Below the pieces are notes generated by a model, which was not told the origin of the DNA, did no database searches, and saw nothing but the letters and a program-made list of their open reading frames with translations. A stretch of 64,000 nucleotides of DNA, from NCBI GenBank assembly GCA_964615145.1, contig CAZTOP010000009.1, forward strand, positions 16,348 to 80,347, in the 5' to 3' direction. This document shows, one piece after another, positions 17,198-26,441 of this stretch (positions are counted from its first letter, which is position 1; every line of letters begins with the position of its first letter). The position numbers and the translations under genes were made by a program. This DNA is from CAIVPM01 sp964615145 (GTDB taxonomy: Bacteria; Bacteroidota; Bacteroidia; Chitinophagales; Chitinophagaceae).

Positions 17198-17234
17198 AAA
17201 AAAGCCAACTTGAACGTTTCAAGTTGGCTTTTTT
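17198..17234. terminator. Bidirectional intrinsic terminator
   Basis: AAAAAAGCCAACTTGAA pairs perfectly with TTCAAGTTGGCTTTTTT around a three-base loop. It lies between the DUF4197 gene and the convergent sugar permease gene, closing both transcripts and marking the end of the polysaccharide locus. Confidence 0.92.
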
Positions 17235-17254
17235 AGTATGGTTAAATAAATAAA

Positions 17255-18718
17255 TTAATGCCCTGTGCTATTGACTTCATCATAACTTATTCCTTGATCT
17301 TTTAATATAGTTCTTGCTCTAATTGCATAAAAAGCTAAATAAGCAAAACAAACAACCCCTACTATATAACTATATTGAATGCCTATTGTATCTGCAAATA
17401 CTCCTTGCAGCCAACTTACGATACCACCACCCATAATCATCATAATTAGTAAGCTACTGCCTTGATTGGTGTTTTTACCCAAACCTGCAACAGCAATGGT
17501 AAAAATACAAGGCCAAAGTGTACTACAAAACAAACCTACACTTGTAAAAGCATAAGCACTAACTAACCCATTTGTGAACATTCCTGTTAATAAAGCTATA
17601 ATGCCGGCAACAGAAAATATAAGCAACATTGTAACAGGATTTCCTTTGCTAGCTATATCACAAATAATCATTACAGCTATTACTACTGCATAAATATAAA
17701 ATTGAGAAACCTCGTGATTGGCAATTGTATTTACTAGTAAAAAAACTGCAAAAGCTAGATATGGCATAAAAAACCTTAGGGCTTGTTTAATACCTTTGCT
17801 TACATCAAAAACACCTACAGCACCCGTCCATCTTCCTATCATTAAACTAGCCCAGTATAAAGAAATATAAGGTGCTACTTTTTGAGTAGGTATGCTTAAA
17901 TATTTTTCTAGATATGCTGGCAAATTACTTGCTGTTGCTACTTCTACACCCACATAAACAAATATGGCAATCATTCCCATTACTAATTGGGGATATTGAA
18001 ATGCAGATGATTTATCAACTACTTTTTTAGTATTCTTTAGTGTTTGTTCATTTTCAAAATCGAATACCGGCTCTTCATTTCCTAAATTTATTTTATTTGG
18101 AATTGATGAAAATTTTAAAAACACAGCAACAATTGCAAATGCTAATCCTAAAATTAAATAAGGAATTTTTACACTTTCAATACTTGCTTCTGTGTTGGCA
18201 GCAGATACACTACCAAAAATGGCAAAACTTACTAATAGTGGACCAATTGTGGTGCCAAAATTATTTACTCCACCAGCCATTGTTAAACGTTGTGAACCAG
18301 TTTTAGGATTGCCCATTACAATTGCTAAAGGATTGGCAGCAATTTGTTGTAAAGAGAAACCTAAACCCACAATAAACAATCCACTTATCATTAATAAAAA
18401 CGAGCCTGAATTAGCAGCAGGATAAAACAATAATGTACCCAATGCAGATATTAATAGCCCTAAGCAAATTCCATTTTTATAGCCAATTTTATTCAATACA
18501 TCTGTACCAATAATTTTAGAAATACCAAAATAAATTAACGAACCAACTGTATAAGCTACATAAAATGCAACAGAAACTAATTGACTTTCACCTTGCGATA
18601 AATTGAATGCTTTTTTGAAAACAGGTATTAATATATCATTACTAGCGGCTACAAATCCCCAGAAAAAAAATACAATAATCAAACTGCCAAACTGACCCCA
18701 ATTAGTTTTTTGTTGCAT
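17255..18718 (-). CDS. FucP-family MFS sugar:proton symporter
   Basis: Imports a mono- or oligosaccharide through the inner membrane. The 487-aa protein has about 12 transmembrane helices. The N-terminus WGQFGSLIIVFFFWGFVAAS and the segment GLGFSLQQIAANPLAIVMGN are typical of the FucP/glucose-galactose permease group. It lies 24 bp downstream of the GH3 gene on the same strand and is the last gene of the beta-glucan locus, so glucose or a short gluco-oligosaccharide is the likely substrate (inference from context). An AACGATT motif at 18735-18746 precedes its start. Confidence 0.88.
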   Translation of the reverse strand: MQQKTNWGQFGSLIIVFFFWGFVAASNDILIPVFKKAFNLSQGESQLVSVAFYVAYTVGSLIYFGISKIIGTDVLNKIGYKNGICLGLLISALGTLLFYPAANSGSFLLMISGLFIVGLGFSLQQIAANPLAIVMGNPKTGSQRLTMAGGVNNFGTTIGPLLVSFAIFGSVSAANTEASIESVKIPYLILGLAFAIVAVFLKFSSIPNKINLGNEEPVFDFENEQTLKNTKKVVDKSSAFQYPQLVMGMIAIFVYVGVEVATASNLPAYLEKYLSIPTQKVAPYISLYWASLMIGRWTGAVGVFDVSKGIKQALRFFMPYLAFAVFLLVNTIANHEVSQFYIYAVVIAVMIICDIASKGNPVTMLLIFSVAGIIALLTGMFTNGLVSAYAFTSVGLFCSTLWPCIFTIAVAGLGKNTNQGSSLLIMMIMGGGIVSWLQGVFADTIGIQYSYIVGVVCFAYLAFYAIRARTILKDQGISYDEVNSTGH

Positions 18719-18734
18719 ATAATTTTTTTACAAA

Positions 18735-18746
18735 TGAAACGATTAT
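18735..18746. promoter_or_regulatory. Candidate operator, AACGATT type
   Basis: TGAAACGATTAT, 17 bp before the permease start, resembles the AATCGTT/AACGATT-centred sequences found before other genes of this locus. A LacI-type site is possible, but this copy is weak. Confidence 0.25.
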
Positions 18747-21007
18747 TTTTTTATAAAACTACCCATTAATAATTCTTCACTATTAGTACCAACCATTATA
18801 TCAAAACTTCCGGTTTCAACAACAAAATCTCCACTGTTGTTATAAAATCCAAGCTCTTTATCTGTTAAATAAAAATCAATTTGCTTAGTTTCTCCGGCTT
18901 TTATAAATACCTTATTAAAACCCTTTAGTTCTTTTACTGGACGAACTACACTTGCAAATTTTTGATGAATATATAGCTGTGCAATTTCATCTCCATCAAT
19001 ATTACTTGTATTTTTTATGGTAACTGATACTTTTATTTTCTGAGCATTTGAATCATCTATTCTAAGATTTGAATATTCGAACTTTGAATAACTTAAGCCA
19101 TAACCAAAAGGATACAATGGTTTATTGCTTTCATCGCCATAATGCGACCAAAAAACATCTGTTTTTGGACCGGGGCGACCCGTGTTGTAATGGTTGTAAT
19201 AAATTGGAACTTGACCAACACTTCTTGGAAAACTCATTGTAATTTTTCCACTTGGGTTATTATCACCAAATAATGTAGATGCAATAGCATTGCCTGTTTG
19301 AGAGCCTAATTGCCAAGCTTCAACAATTGCAGGAACATGTTCATTAGCCCAAGTAATAGCTAATGGACGACCATTCATTAATACTAAAATAATATTTTTA
19401 TTTACTTTATAAATGGCTTCTAAAAGTTGTTGTTGTACACCAGGCAAATCAAGTTTTGTTCTGCTTCTCCCCTCACCACTTTGAAAGCCGTGTTCGCCTA
19501 AAACTATTATTACTACATCTGATTTTTTTGCTATTTTGATTGCTTCTTTAAACTCACTTTTATCCGTTTCGTTTATTTTAACTTCCGCTGGAAAACTTGT
19601 TGGTGCTGTAATTAAATCTGCTCCTTTGGCATACTTAAAATTTGCTCCAATATTTTTTAATCCTTCTAAAACAGAAATGGCTGTATTATCATCACTGCCT
19701 ATTCTCCAGCTTCCTAAAGGACTATTTTTATCATTTGCCAAAGCACCAATAACTGCAATATTTTTTTGTGTTTTTGATAATGGCAAAATGTTATTTTCAT
19801 TCTTTAAAAGAACAATAGATTTTTTTGCCATATCTAAAGAGGCAGCAATATTATCTGCATGATAAATCAATTCTTTTTCACGTTTTGTATCGCAGTATTT
19901 ATAAGGATTATCAAATAAGCCCAATTCAAATTTCACTTTTAAAATTCTTTTAACAGCTTCATCAATAACTTTTATATCTACCTTACCCTCATCTACCAAT
20001 TGTTTTAAATATCTCACATAACTGTAAGATTCCATATCCATATCGCTACCTGCATTTGCAGCCAATTCAGCAGCTTGTTTTAAATCTTTTGCAAAGCCAT
20101 GGTCCATCATTTCTAATCCACTGCCCCAATCGCTTACTACAAATCCATTAAAATTCCATTTACCTTTTAAAATATCCCTTTGCAAAAATTTATTGCCAGT
20201 TGCTGGCACTCCATTTAAAACATTAAAAGAATTCATTACAGTTTTAACATCACTTTCTACTGCAGCTTTAAAAGGAGGAAGAATGATGTTATATAAAGTA
20301 GAAGTGCCAACATCAACAGTATTATAGTCTCTACCACTTTCGGCAAAACCATAGCCTGCAAAGTGTTTTACACAAGCAGCAATCGAACTATTGGACGACA
20401 AATCAGTTCCCTGAAAGCCTTTTATTTGTGCTACACCAATTTTACTTCCTAAGTAGGGGTCTTCGCCTGCACCTTCCATTACTCTTCCCCAACGTGCATC
20501 ACGCGTAATATCTACCATTGGGGCAAAGGTCCAATTGATGCCAACTGCCGATGCTTCGATAGCTGCAATATGAGCCGATTTTTCAATGGCATCTAAATCC
20601 CAACTGCAAGATGATGCTAATGGAATTGGAAATAAAGTTTTATGGCCGTGAATCACATCAAATCCAAACAACAATGGAATACCAAGGCGTGTTTCGTTTA
20701 CTACAATTTCTTGTAGCTTTCTTACATTTTCAACACCTTTAACATTTAATACAGCCCCAACCATTCCCTTTTTTAGATGCTCATATTTTTCTTTGGCATT
20801 GCCTTCTTTAGGAGTTGGACCTGTTACTTCCCAAAAGCCATTGTACTGGTTCATTTGTCCAATCTTTTCTTCTAAAGTCATCTTAGCAAGTAAGGTATTC
20901 ACTTTGCTATCTATAGAAGTATTTGTTTGTGCAAATGAAACAATGGTTAAGATGGAAAAAAATAGGAAAAACCTTAGTTTATAAATATTTATTAATTGAA
21001 ATTTCAT
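18743..21007 (-). CDS. Glycoside hydrolase family 3 beta-glucosidase
   Basis: Removes glucose from the non-reducing end of beta-gluco-oligosaccharides. The 754-aa protein has a signal peptide (about 1-26, ending SFAQ), the (beta/alpha)8 GH3 domain with the nucleophile Asp in FVVSDWGSGLEMM (about 292-304), the alpha/beta sandwich domain (about 395-620) with LGEHGFQSGEGRSRTKLDLP, and a C-terminal fibronectin-III-like domain (about 660-750). It is of the BglX layout and is probably periplasmic. It is preceded on its strand by GH16 and the repeat array and followed by the sugar permease. It may act on products of the GH16 enzyme. Confidence 0.95.
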   Translation of the reverse strand: MKFQLINIYKLRFFLFFSILTIVSFAQTNTSIDSKVNTLLAKMTLEEKIGQMNQYNGFWEVTGPTPKEGNAKEKYEHLKKGMVGAVLNVKGVENVRKLQEIVVNETRLGIPLLFGFDVIHGHKTLFPIPLASSCSWDLDAIEKSAHIAAIEASAVGINWTFAPMVDITRDARWGRVMEGAGEDPYLGSKIGVAQIKGFQGTDLSSNSSIAACVKHFAGYGFAESGRDYNTVDVGTSTLYNIILPPFKAAVESDVKTVMNSFNVLNGVPATGNKFLQRDILKGKWNFNGFVVSDWGSGLEMMDHGFAKDLKQAAELAANAGSDMDMESYSYVRYLKQLVDEGKVDIKVIDEAVKRILKVKFELGLFDNPYKYCDTKREKELIYHADNIAASLDMAKKSIVLLKNENNILPLSKTQKNIAVIGALANDKNSPLGSWRIGSDDNTAISVLEGLKNIGANFKYAKGADLITAPTSFPAEVKINETDKSEFKEAIKIAKKSDVVIIVLGEHGFQSGEGRSRTKLDLPGVQQQLLEAIYKVNKNIILVLMNGRPLAITWANEHVPAIVEAWQLGSQTGNAIASTLFGDNNPSGKITMSFPRSVGQVPIYYNHYNTGRPGPKTDVFWSHYGDESNKPLYPFGYGLSYSKFEYSNLRIDDSNAQKIKVSVTIKNTSNIDGDEIAQLYIHQKFASVVRPVKELKGFNKVFIKAGETKQIDFYLTDKELGFYNNSGDFVVETGSFDIMVGTNSEELLMGSFIKK

Positions 21008-21054
21008 TATTACTTATAACGATTTTATTGAAATTTTAAATTGCTATTTTTTTA

Positions 21055-21347
21055 TATATATCCTACAATCGTAGGTAGTAATCCCTGACCATTAGCGTAT
21101 ATACCCTACAAGCGTATGTAGTAATCCCTAACCATTAGCATATATACCCTACGAGCGTAGGTAGTAATCCCTAACTATTAGCATATATATCCTACGAGCG
21201 TGGGTAGTAATCCCTAACCATTAGCGTATATACCCTACGAGCGTGGGTAGTAATCCCTAACCATTAGCATATATACCCTACGAGCGTAGGTAGTAATCCC
21301 TAACCATTAGCGTATATACCCTACGAGCGTAGGTAGTAATCCCTAAC
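21055..21347. repeat. 43-bp tandem repeat array, seven copies
   Basis: Seven near-identical 43-bp units, the last truncated, fill the intergenic space between GH16 and GH3 and end exactly at the GH16 stop codon. The gtagtaatcc element recurs at 21075, 21118, 21161, 21204, 21247, 21290 and 21333, exactly 43 bp apart. Each unit has a hairpin CCTAC-(4 nt)-GTAGG and a smaller inverted repeat CTAA-CCA-TTAG. Copies 4 and 5 have GTGGG, a wobble substitution, and copy 1 has loop AATC. There are no spacers, so it is not a CRISPR array. It is likely transcribed within the locus mRNA. Confidence 0.95.
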
Positions 21348-22370
21348 TTATTTATATACTCTAATATAATCTACTTCCATAGATGCATTGCTAAAATTGG
21401 GGTCAACAGAACCACCAAACGTTCCACCCATTGCAACATTCAAAAGCAAGAAAAAGTCTTGATTAAAAGGTATTGCATTAGAATTTGCTACTGTATGAAA
21501 TAACACATCATCCACATAAATTTTGATAGCGGTAGCACTCCAGTCTACTGAATATTTATGAAAAGCTGTAGTAGCATTTGAAATGGTTATTGTACTTCCA
21601 TTACCATTGCCACCAGAATGTCCAGGATAATGGAGTGTGCCATAAATTTTATTAAGCTCGTTCCCCTTGTGCTCCATAATATCTATTTCGCCACAATCGG
21701 GCCAGCCTGCACTAGAAATATTATTTCCCAACATCCATATCGCTGGCCAAGTACCTGCACCTGCTGGTAGTTTAGCACTAACTTCTACACGACCATATTT
21801 GAATGCAAATTTTCCTTTAGAAATTAATCTAGCAGATGTATAACTGCTTCCATTATACGATTCCTTCTGTAATTTTATTTTTAAAACCCCGCCTTGAACT
21901 ATGGCATTTTCTGGTCTTCCGGTGTAATATTGTAGTTCATTATTTCCCCAGCCACCGGCACCTAAATCATAACCCCATTTACTAGGGTCGGGTGCACCAT
22001 CAGTATTAAACTCATCTGACCAAAGTACTGAGCTAACTACCGAAACTGTTACCTGTATTGATTTTGCAATGGTTTGCCCACTAGCACTTTTTGCAATTAC
22101 ATTTACAGAGTAAGTTCCAGAAGCAGCGTATTTATATGTAACTATACCTGATACAACTGTTTGAAAAGTACCATCTCCATAATCGTAATCGTATGTGGTT
22201 GCATTTGTTGCAGCTGCAACAAACGACACATTGCCACTATTGTCTGTACTAACTGTAGCATTTAACGTTAGATTGGTAGGAGCAACATTTGTGTTAGTTG
22301 CTTCATCTTTTTTACAAGCTCCGAACATTGTAAAAAAAGAGATAATATATAATAGATGCATTGTTTTCAT
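21348..22370 (-). CDS. GH16 endo-beta-glucanase lipoprotein with PKD domain
   Basis: Cleaves internal bonds of a beta-glucan, probably beta-1,3 or mixed-linkage (inference from family and context). The 340-aa protein has a lipoprotein signal (lipobox FGAC), a PKD-like domain (about 35-112) with YDYGDGTFQTV, and a GH16 domain (about 115-340). The GH16 catalytic signature ExDxxE is intact in CGEIDIMEHKG (about 227-237), with the nucleophile Glu first and the acid/base Glu last. FKYGRVEVSAKLPAGAGTWP is the usual laminarinase segment. It is likely anchored at the cell surface, starting polymer degradation for SusC/D uptake. Confidence 0.93.
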   Translation of the reverse strand: MKTMHLLYIISFFTMFGACKKDEATNTNVAPTNLTLNATVSTDNSGNVSFVAAATNATTYDYDYGDGTFQTVVSGIVTYKYAASGTYSVNVIAKSASGQTIAKSIQVTVSVVSSVLWSDEFNTDGAPDPSKWGYDLGAGGWGNNELQYYTGRPENAIVQGGVLKIKLQKESYNGSSYTSARLISKGKFAFKYGRVEVSAKLPAGAGTWPAIWMLGNNISSAGWPDCGEIDIMEHKGNELNKIYGTLHYPGHSGGNGNGSTITISNATTAFHKYSVDWSATAIKIYVDDVLFHTVANSNAIPFNQDFFLLLNVAMGGTFGGSVDPNFSNASMEVDYIRVYK

Positions 22371-22372
22371 AT

Positions 22373-23266
22373 TTATTTAATTTTTAATTTTTGATACCAA
22401 GCATTTCCATCTATACCAATGTTTCTAAGATGCATTGTTGTTGCAGTAAGCTCTAATATTTCATAAGTTTTACCACCTGTTGCAAAGTTTACAACCCCAT
22501 CGCCCGGTACAGTAAATTGTATTCTTGTTGAGATAGAGGATGTAGAAGCAGAAGTTGCATCCATAAACGCAAGTAACTTGGGTGTAGTGGTAAAATTGTA
22601 ACAGTTGTCTCCGCCAGATAAACTATAGAATGATGTTGCTGCAGCTATAATGAAAGTTTGACCCTTATTATCTACGCTCATTGTAACTTTATTGTTTGCA
22701 TCTTTAGAAAAAGTAATTTCATCATCGTACAAACAAGCATCTCTACTATTAGGGGTAGCAGCATACCATATTGGTGAAAATCCATCAGCAGGGCCTACAC
22801 CAACATGCCCAGGAGCTGCTTTATCAGTAACCCAAACTCGAGATGAGCCATTTGTTAAGTTAGCCATCATAGCATCGGGAATTTTAAAGTCAACAAAAAC
22901 TGTAATTTTTTTTGTTAATGTAGATGTAGCACCACCTGTGCCAACTGCAGTTACTGTAACATTGTAATCATTAACACCTGGGCTGCTGTACTTGTAAGTT
23001 ATAGTTCCTGTAGGTACAGGTTGTATAGTTCCATCGCCAAAGTCAATGTTATAGCTTAGTGTATTAGATGCATTAGCAGTAATCGTTACTTTACCAGAAC
23101 CATCTCCATTAATATTAATTGCATCGGCACCAACCACAACAGTATTTAAAGTAAGATTTGCAGGTGTTTTAATTTCTCCAAAACTATACTCAGTTTTTTT
23201 ACAAGCTGTAAACATTAATGCTATTAGTAATGTAACAACATTAAGTTGTTTTATATATTTTTTCAT
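22373..23266 (-). CDS. PKD-domain surface lipoprotein (putative glycan-binding)
   Basis: A 297-aa lipoprotein with lipobox MFTAC, a PKD-like domain at about 30-125 (NIDFGDGTIQPVP) and a C-terminal domain at about 130-297 that ends in HLRNIGIDGNAWYQKLKIK. No catalytic motif is seen. Its position between the SusE/F-like gene and GH16 suggests a surface glycan-binding accessory protein. It ends 2 bp before the GH16 start region, so translation is probably coupled. I do not recognise the C-terminal domain. Confidence 0.72.
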   Translation of the reverse strand: MKKYIKQLNVVTLLIALMFTACKKTEYSFGEIKTPANLTLNTVVVGADAININGDGSGKVTITANASNTLSYNIDFGDGTIQPVPTGTITYKYSSPGVNDYNVTVTAVGTGGATSTLTKKITVFVDFKIPDAMMANLTNGSSRVWVTDKAAPGHVGVGPADGFSPIWYAATPNSRDACLYDDEITFSKDANNKVTMSVDNKGQTFIIAAATSFYSLSGGDNCYNFTTTPKLLAFMDATSASTSSISTRIQFTVPGDGVVNFATGGKTYEILELTATTMHLRNIGIDGNAWYQKLKIK

Positions 23267-23281
23267 ATTTTATTTATTTTT

Positions 23282-24886
23282 TTAGTTTAGAGAGATATCG
23301 TCGAAATAAAAAGTGTAATTAGCAGAGCCATCACCCATTGTTCCTAAATCAAATATTAAAACAATGTTTTGATAAGTATTGGCAAGGTTAATTCCTGAAT
23401 AATCGAATGTTAATGTTTCCCAAGTGTTGGCAGTAGTTGTTGCAACTTCTTTTTCGTAGTTGAGTGCTGCGTTTGCTTTGTTTTCAACTTTTAACAAAAG
23501 TTTGGCACCCACCCTTGGTGAATACACTTTTACTTTAAATTGTTTATTAGCGGCACCAGCAAAATTGATTGGGTTGGAAAGACTGATATAGCTTCCGCCC
23601 CAAGGTTGCCCTGCATTTTTTACCATTTTACAAACTTTACTGCTTGTATTAATACCTCCAGATACCGGATTGTTCATTACCGTTACATTACCACCATCAA
23701 AGTCAGTGAATGCATAGGTAATAGTTGAAGATTCAAAATCTAATGGTAATGCAATTGTATTAGGTGTAATCACACTCCCTAAGAATTTAACATCATCCCA
23801 ATAAAAAACTTTTCCATTTCCTGTATTTCCAAAGTCAAAGAAAATAGAAGCCATATCGAAATAAAAACTTGGGTTTAGAGCTGCTGTTCCAGGAGCTTGA
23901 TTGTTGAAATCGAATATCAAAGTTTCCCAAGTATTGGCAACTGTTGTTATTGCTTCTGTTTCTACAGATTTTGTAGGCGAAGTATGGTCTTCTACTTTTA
24001 ATCTGATGTGCAATCCAGCAGCAGGGGCATAAACTCTTACGCTCATTTTACTATTAGCAACAGTTAATGGAATTCTTGACGCAAAACCCAAAGGTGTTCC
24101 AATGGTTGTACCTGCCCAAGTTTCAGCTCCATTTGGCTTGGTTGTTTTTTTAACTTTATTAGTGCTCAATGTTGGGTCATTTGCATCTACAGTTACATTA
24201 CCACCAAAATCAGTAACGGTATAATCATAAATGGCATCATCAAAAGTTACTGGTAAATCAATTTGCTGTGCCTTAATAATGATTGTTTTTGTAACCTCTG
24301 TTGTAGCAGCTCCACCACTTAAAGCTACTACTTTAATAGTATAAGTACCAGAAGCTGCATAGGTATGACTTACTATATCGCCTTCTAAAAATGAAATAGG
24401 AACTTCCCCTGGAGTTTCACCAAAATAAACTTTAAAAAATGTTTCGTACAAAGCTTTCGCTGTTACGTTTATTTTAAATTTATTTCCAGCATCAGGGTCT
24501 GCTGTCATTTCTAAATTTTCAGGTGCTCTAAAAGTTACTGTTAAATCTTTTGTAGTTTCAGACACTTGCCCAGTAACACTATGTCCAACTATTCTTACCT
24601 TAAACAAGCCTTCTCCGTAAGTGTGTTTGATGCTATTGCCTGCTAAAACTTTTCCAGGATTAGTGGTACCATCTCCATAATAAATATCAAAAATTGCTAC
24701 ACCCTCTCCATTGGGGGTAATAGTAACCTGACCCGAATTGTTTTGAGCTATTTCAAATAGTGCATTTATTTTACTTGGCGTATTAATACTAGATGCAAAT
24801 GCTACATCATCATTGGTTTGTTTTTTACAACCAGCAAATACTGTTGTAAACATTGCAATACCGAGTATATATTGTATAATTTTCAT
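23282..24886 (-). CDS. SusE/F-position lipoprotein with two PKD-like and two beta-sandwich modules
   Basis: A 534-aa lipoprotein (lipobox FAGC) immediately downstream of susD. Two PKD/Ig-like domains (about 30-110 and 115-200) precede two homologous carbohydrate-binding-like beta-sandwich modules (about 205-370 and 375-534). Both modules carry the phrases ITY.FTDF.GNVTV and NTWETL.FD and end with a YFDDI/FYWDDV aromatic-acidic pair typical of Ca-dependent CBM folds. It probably binds the glucan at the cell surface, like SusE/F or SGBP-B. No enzymatic motif is seen. Confidence 0.8.
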   Translation of the reverse strand: MKIIQYILGIAMFTTVFAGCKKQTNDDVAFASSINTPSKINALFEIAQNNSGQVTITPNGEGVAIFDIYYGDGTTNPGKVLAGNSIKHTYGEGLFKVRIVGHSVTGQVSETTKDLTVTFRAPENLEMTADPDAGNKFKINVTAKALYETFFKVYFGETPGEVPISFLEGDIVSHTYAASGTYTIKVVALSGGAATTEVTKTIIIKAQQIDLPVTFDDAIYDYTVTDFGGNVTVDANDPTLSTNKVKKTTKPNGAETWAGTTIGTPLGFASRIPLTVANSKMSVRVYAPAAGLHIRLKVEDHTSPTKSVETEAITTVANTWETLIFDFNNQAPGTAALNPSFYFDMASIFFDFGNTGNGKVFYWDDVKFLGSVITPNTIALPLDFESSTITYAFTDFDGGNVTVMNNPVSGGINTSSKVCKMVKNAGQPWGGSYISLSNPINFAGAANKQFKVKVYSPRVGAKLLLKVENKANAALNYEKEVATTTANTWETLTFDYSGINLANTYQNIVLIFDLGTMGDGSANYTFYFDDISLN

Positions 24887-24904
24887 TGTAATTATTTTTA
24901 TTTA

Positions 24905-26419
24905 TTAATAATTTGGGTTTTGAGTTAAACCAGAAATATCAACTTCGGTTTGTGGAATAGGAAACACTTCGTGTTTACCAACAATAAACTTAGAACCCAA
25001 TACTGATGAGGCTTTACCAGTTCGTACTAAATCAAAAAACCTATCTCCCTCCATTGCAAGTTCTAATCTTCTTTCATTAATAATTGCATCAAATAAAGAA
25101 GTTCCTGTAGAATTAATATCGTGAGCATTATCGCCAAAAGCACGACGACGAACTAAGTTTAAATAGGCTTGAGCTTTTGCATCATTTGCAGCAGTTGCTT
25201 TATTATTAGCCTCGGCAGCCATTAACAGTACATCAGCATAACGAATTATTCTTTGATTGTTGCCATAGTTCAACTCAACCTGGCCCGATGTTTCTCCTTT
25301 TCGTGGCAAATATTTTTGATTGTACAAACCAGTGTTTTTGTATGGAGCAACTTGGTAAGTAATACCATAAGAAGGATTTGCATTTTTATATGCTTCAATA
25401 TCTAAAACTGTAACTGATTTTCTTTTATCGCCAGCTGTATAAGCGTTTGCCAAATCTTGTGTAGGTAAGTTAGTACTCCATCCTGGAGCATAAGGCATAT
25501 CAGCACTACCATTTAAACCCCTTATGCCACATTGCTGTACTGCATAGTTTCCTTGTCCTCTTTTCTCAAATGACCAATTGTAATATGGAGATGCGTTTGA
25601 ATATTGCACTTCAAAAAGAGATTCTGGACCATTTTCGCCGTCTTTTAAAAAAATTGAAGCATAATTTGAAACTAAAGAAAACGCGTTTGAAGTAATCACT
25701 GTTTCTAAAGTTGATGCTGCTAAATCATATTTCTTCTGATATAAATACACTTTGCCTAACAATGCTTGTGCAGCATACTTTGTAATTCTACCTTTTTGTG
25801 CTTGCACTGCTGGCAGTACTGGAATTGCATTATTTAAATCAATTTCAATTTGCTTGTAAACATCTGCTTTTGCAGTTCTTTTTAAAACTTTAGAGTCTGT
25901 TAATCCTAACCTTCTATCAACAAATAATGGCACATCGCCAAACATTTTTACCAGAGTAAAATAGTAGTAAGCTCTCATGAAATAAATCTCGCCATATAAA
26001 GCCTCTTTACCAGCAAAATCTACTTTCTCTCCAGCCGGATTTGCAGACTTGTATTGATGCAAATAATTAGCTCTATTTATACCCTCGTAAGCTGATTGCC
26101 AAATTTCTGTTAGTACTGAATTTACTGGTGTATGTGTGTAATCGTCTATTTGTTGTAAAGGCAAAACATCAGATGCGTTTTCGCCACCAGTTACAGCATT
26201 ATCAGTAGCAATATCTCCAATTGGTACTACTTGATTTAACCATTGTATTGGGGTATAAACACTAATTGCCATAGTTCTGTAATCGCTTTCAGATTTTAGA
26301 TAGTCTAATTCTGTTATAGCAAAGTCGTCGTGTGGATTGTAATCAATCCATTTTTTACAAGATGATAGCAAAACCACAAAGGCTATCAAGCTTAGTATTT
26401 TTGAAATATTATTTTTCAT
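24905..26419 (-). CDS. susD: RagB/SusD family nutrient-binding lipoprotein
   Basis: The outer-membrane lipoprotein lid that binds oligosaccharide over its SusC partner. The 504-aa protein has lipobox VLLSSCKKW, N-terminal TPR-like helices (MRAYYYFTLVKMFGDVPLF at about 150-168) and the C-terminal SusD domain, with NERRLELAMEGDRFFDLVRTG (about 460) and final DISGLTQNPNY. It lies 22 bp downstream of susC, as expected for the pair. The gene symbol denotes family, not starch specificity; the locus suggests a beta-glucan ligand. Confidence 0.95.
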   Translation of the reverse strand: MKNNISKILSLIAFVVLLSSCKKWIDYNPHDDFAITELDYLKSESDYRTMAISVYTPIQWLNQVVPIGDIATDNAVTGGENASDVLPLQQIDDYTHTPVNSVLTEIWQSAYEGINRANYLHQYKSANPAGEKVDFAGKEALYGEIYFMRAYYYFTLVKMFGDVPLFVDRRLGLTDSKVLKRTAKADVYKQIEIDLNNAIPVLPAVQAQKGRITKYAAQALLGKVYLYQKKYDLAASTLETVITSNAFSLVSNYASIFLKDGENGPESLFEVQYSNASPYYNWSFEKRGQGNYAVQQCGIRGLNGSADMPYAPGWSTNLPTQDLANAYTAGDKRKSVTVLDIEAYKNANPSYGITYQVAPYKNTGLYNQKYLPRKGETSGQVELNYGNNQRIIRYADVLLMAAEANNKATAANDAKAQAYLNLVRRRAFGDNAHDINSTGTSLFDAIINERRLELAMEGDRFFDLVRTGKASSVLGSKFIVGKHEVFPIPQTEVDISGLTQNPNY

Positions 26420-26441
26420 TATTAATAATTTTAGTTTGATA

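Noticed and set aside
21055..21347. CRISPR array
   Set aside because: Repeat units are contiguous with a strict 43-bp period and no variable spacers, and no cas genes are present.
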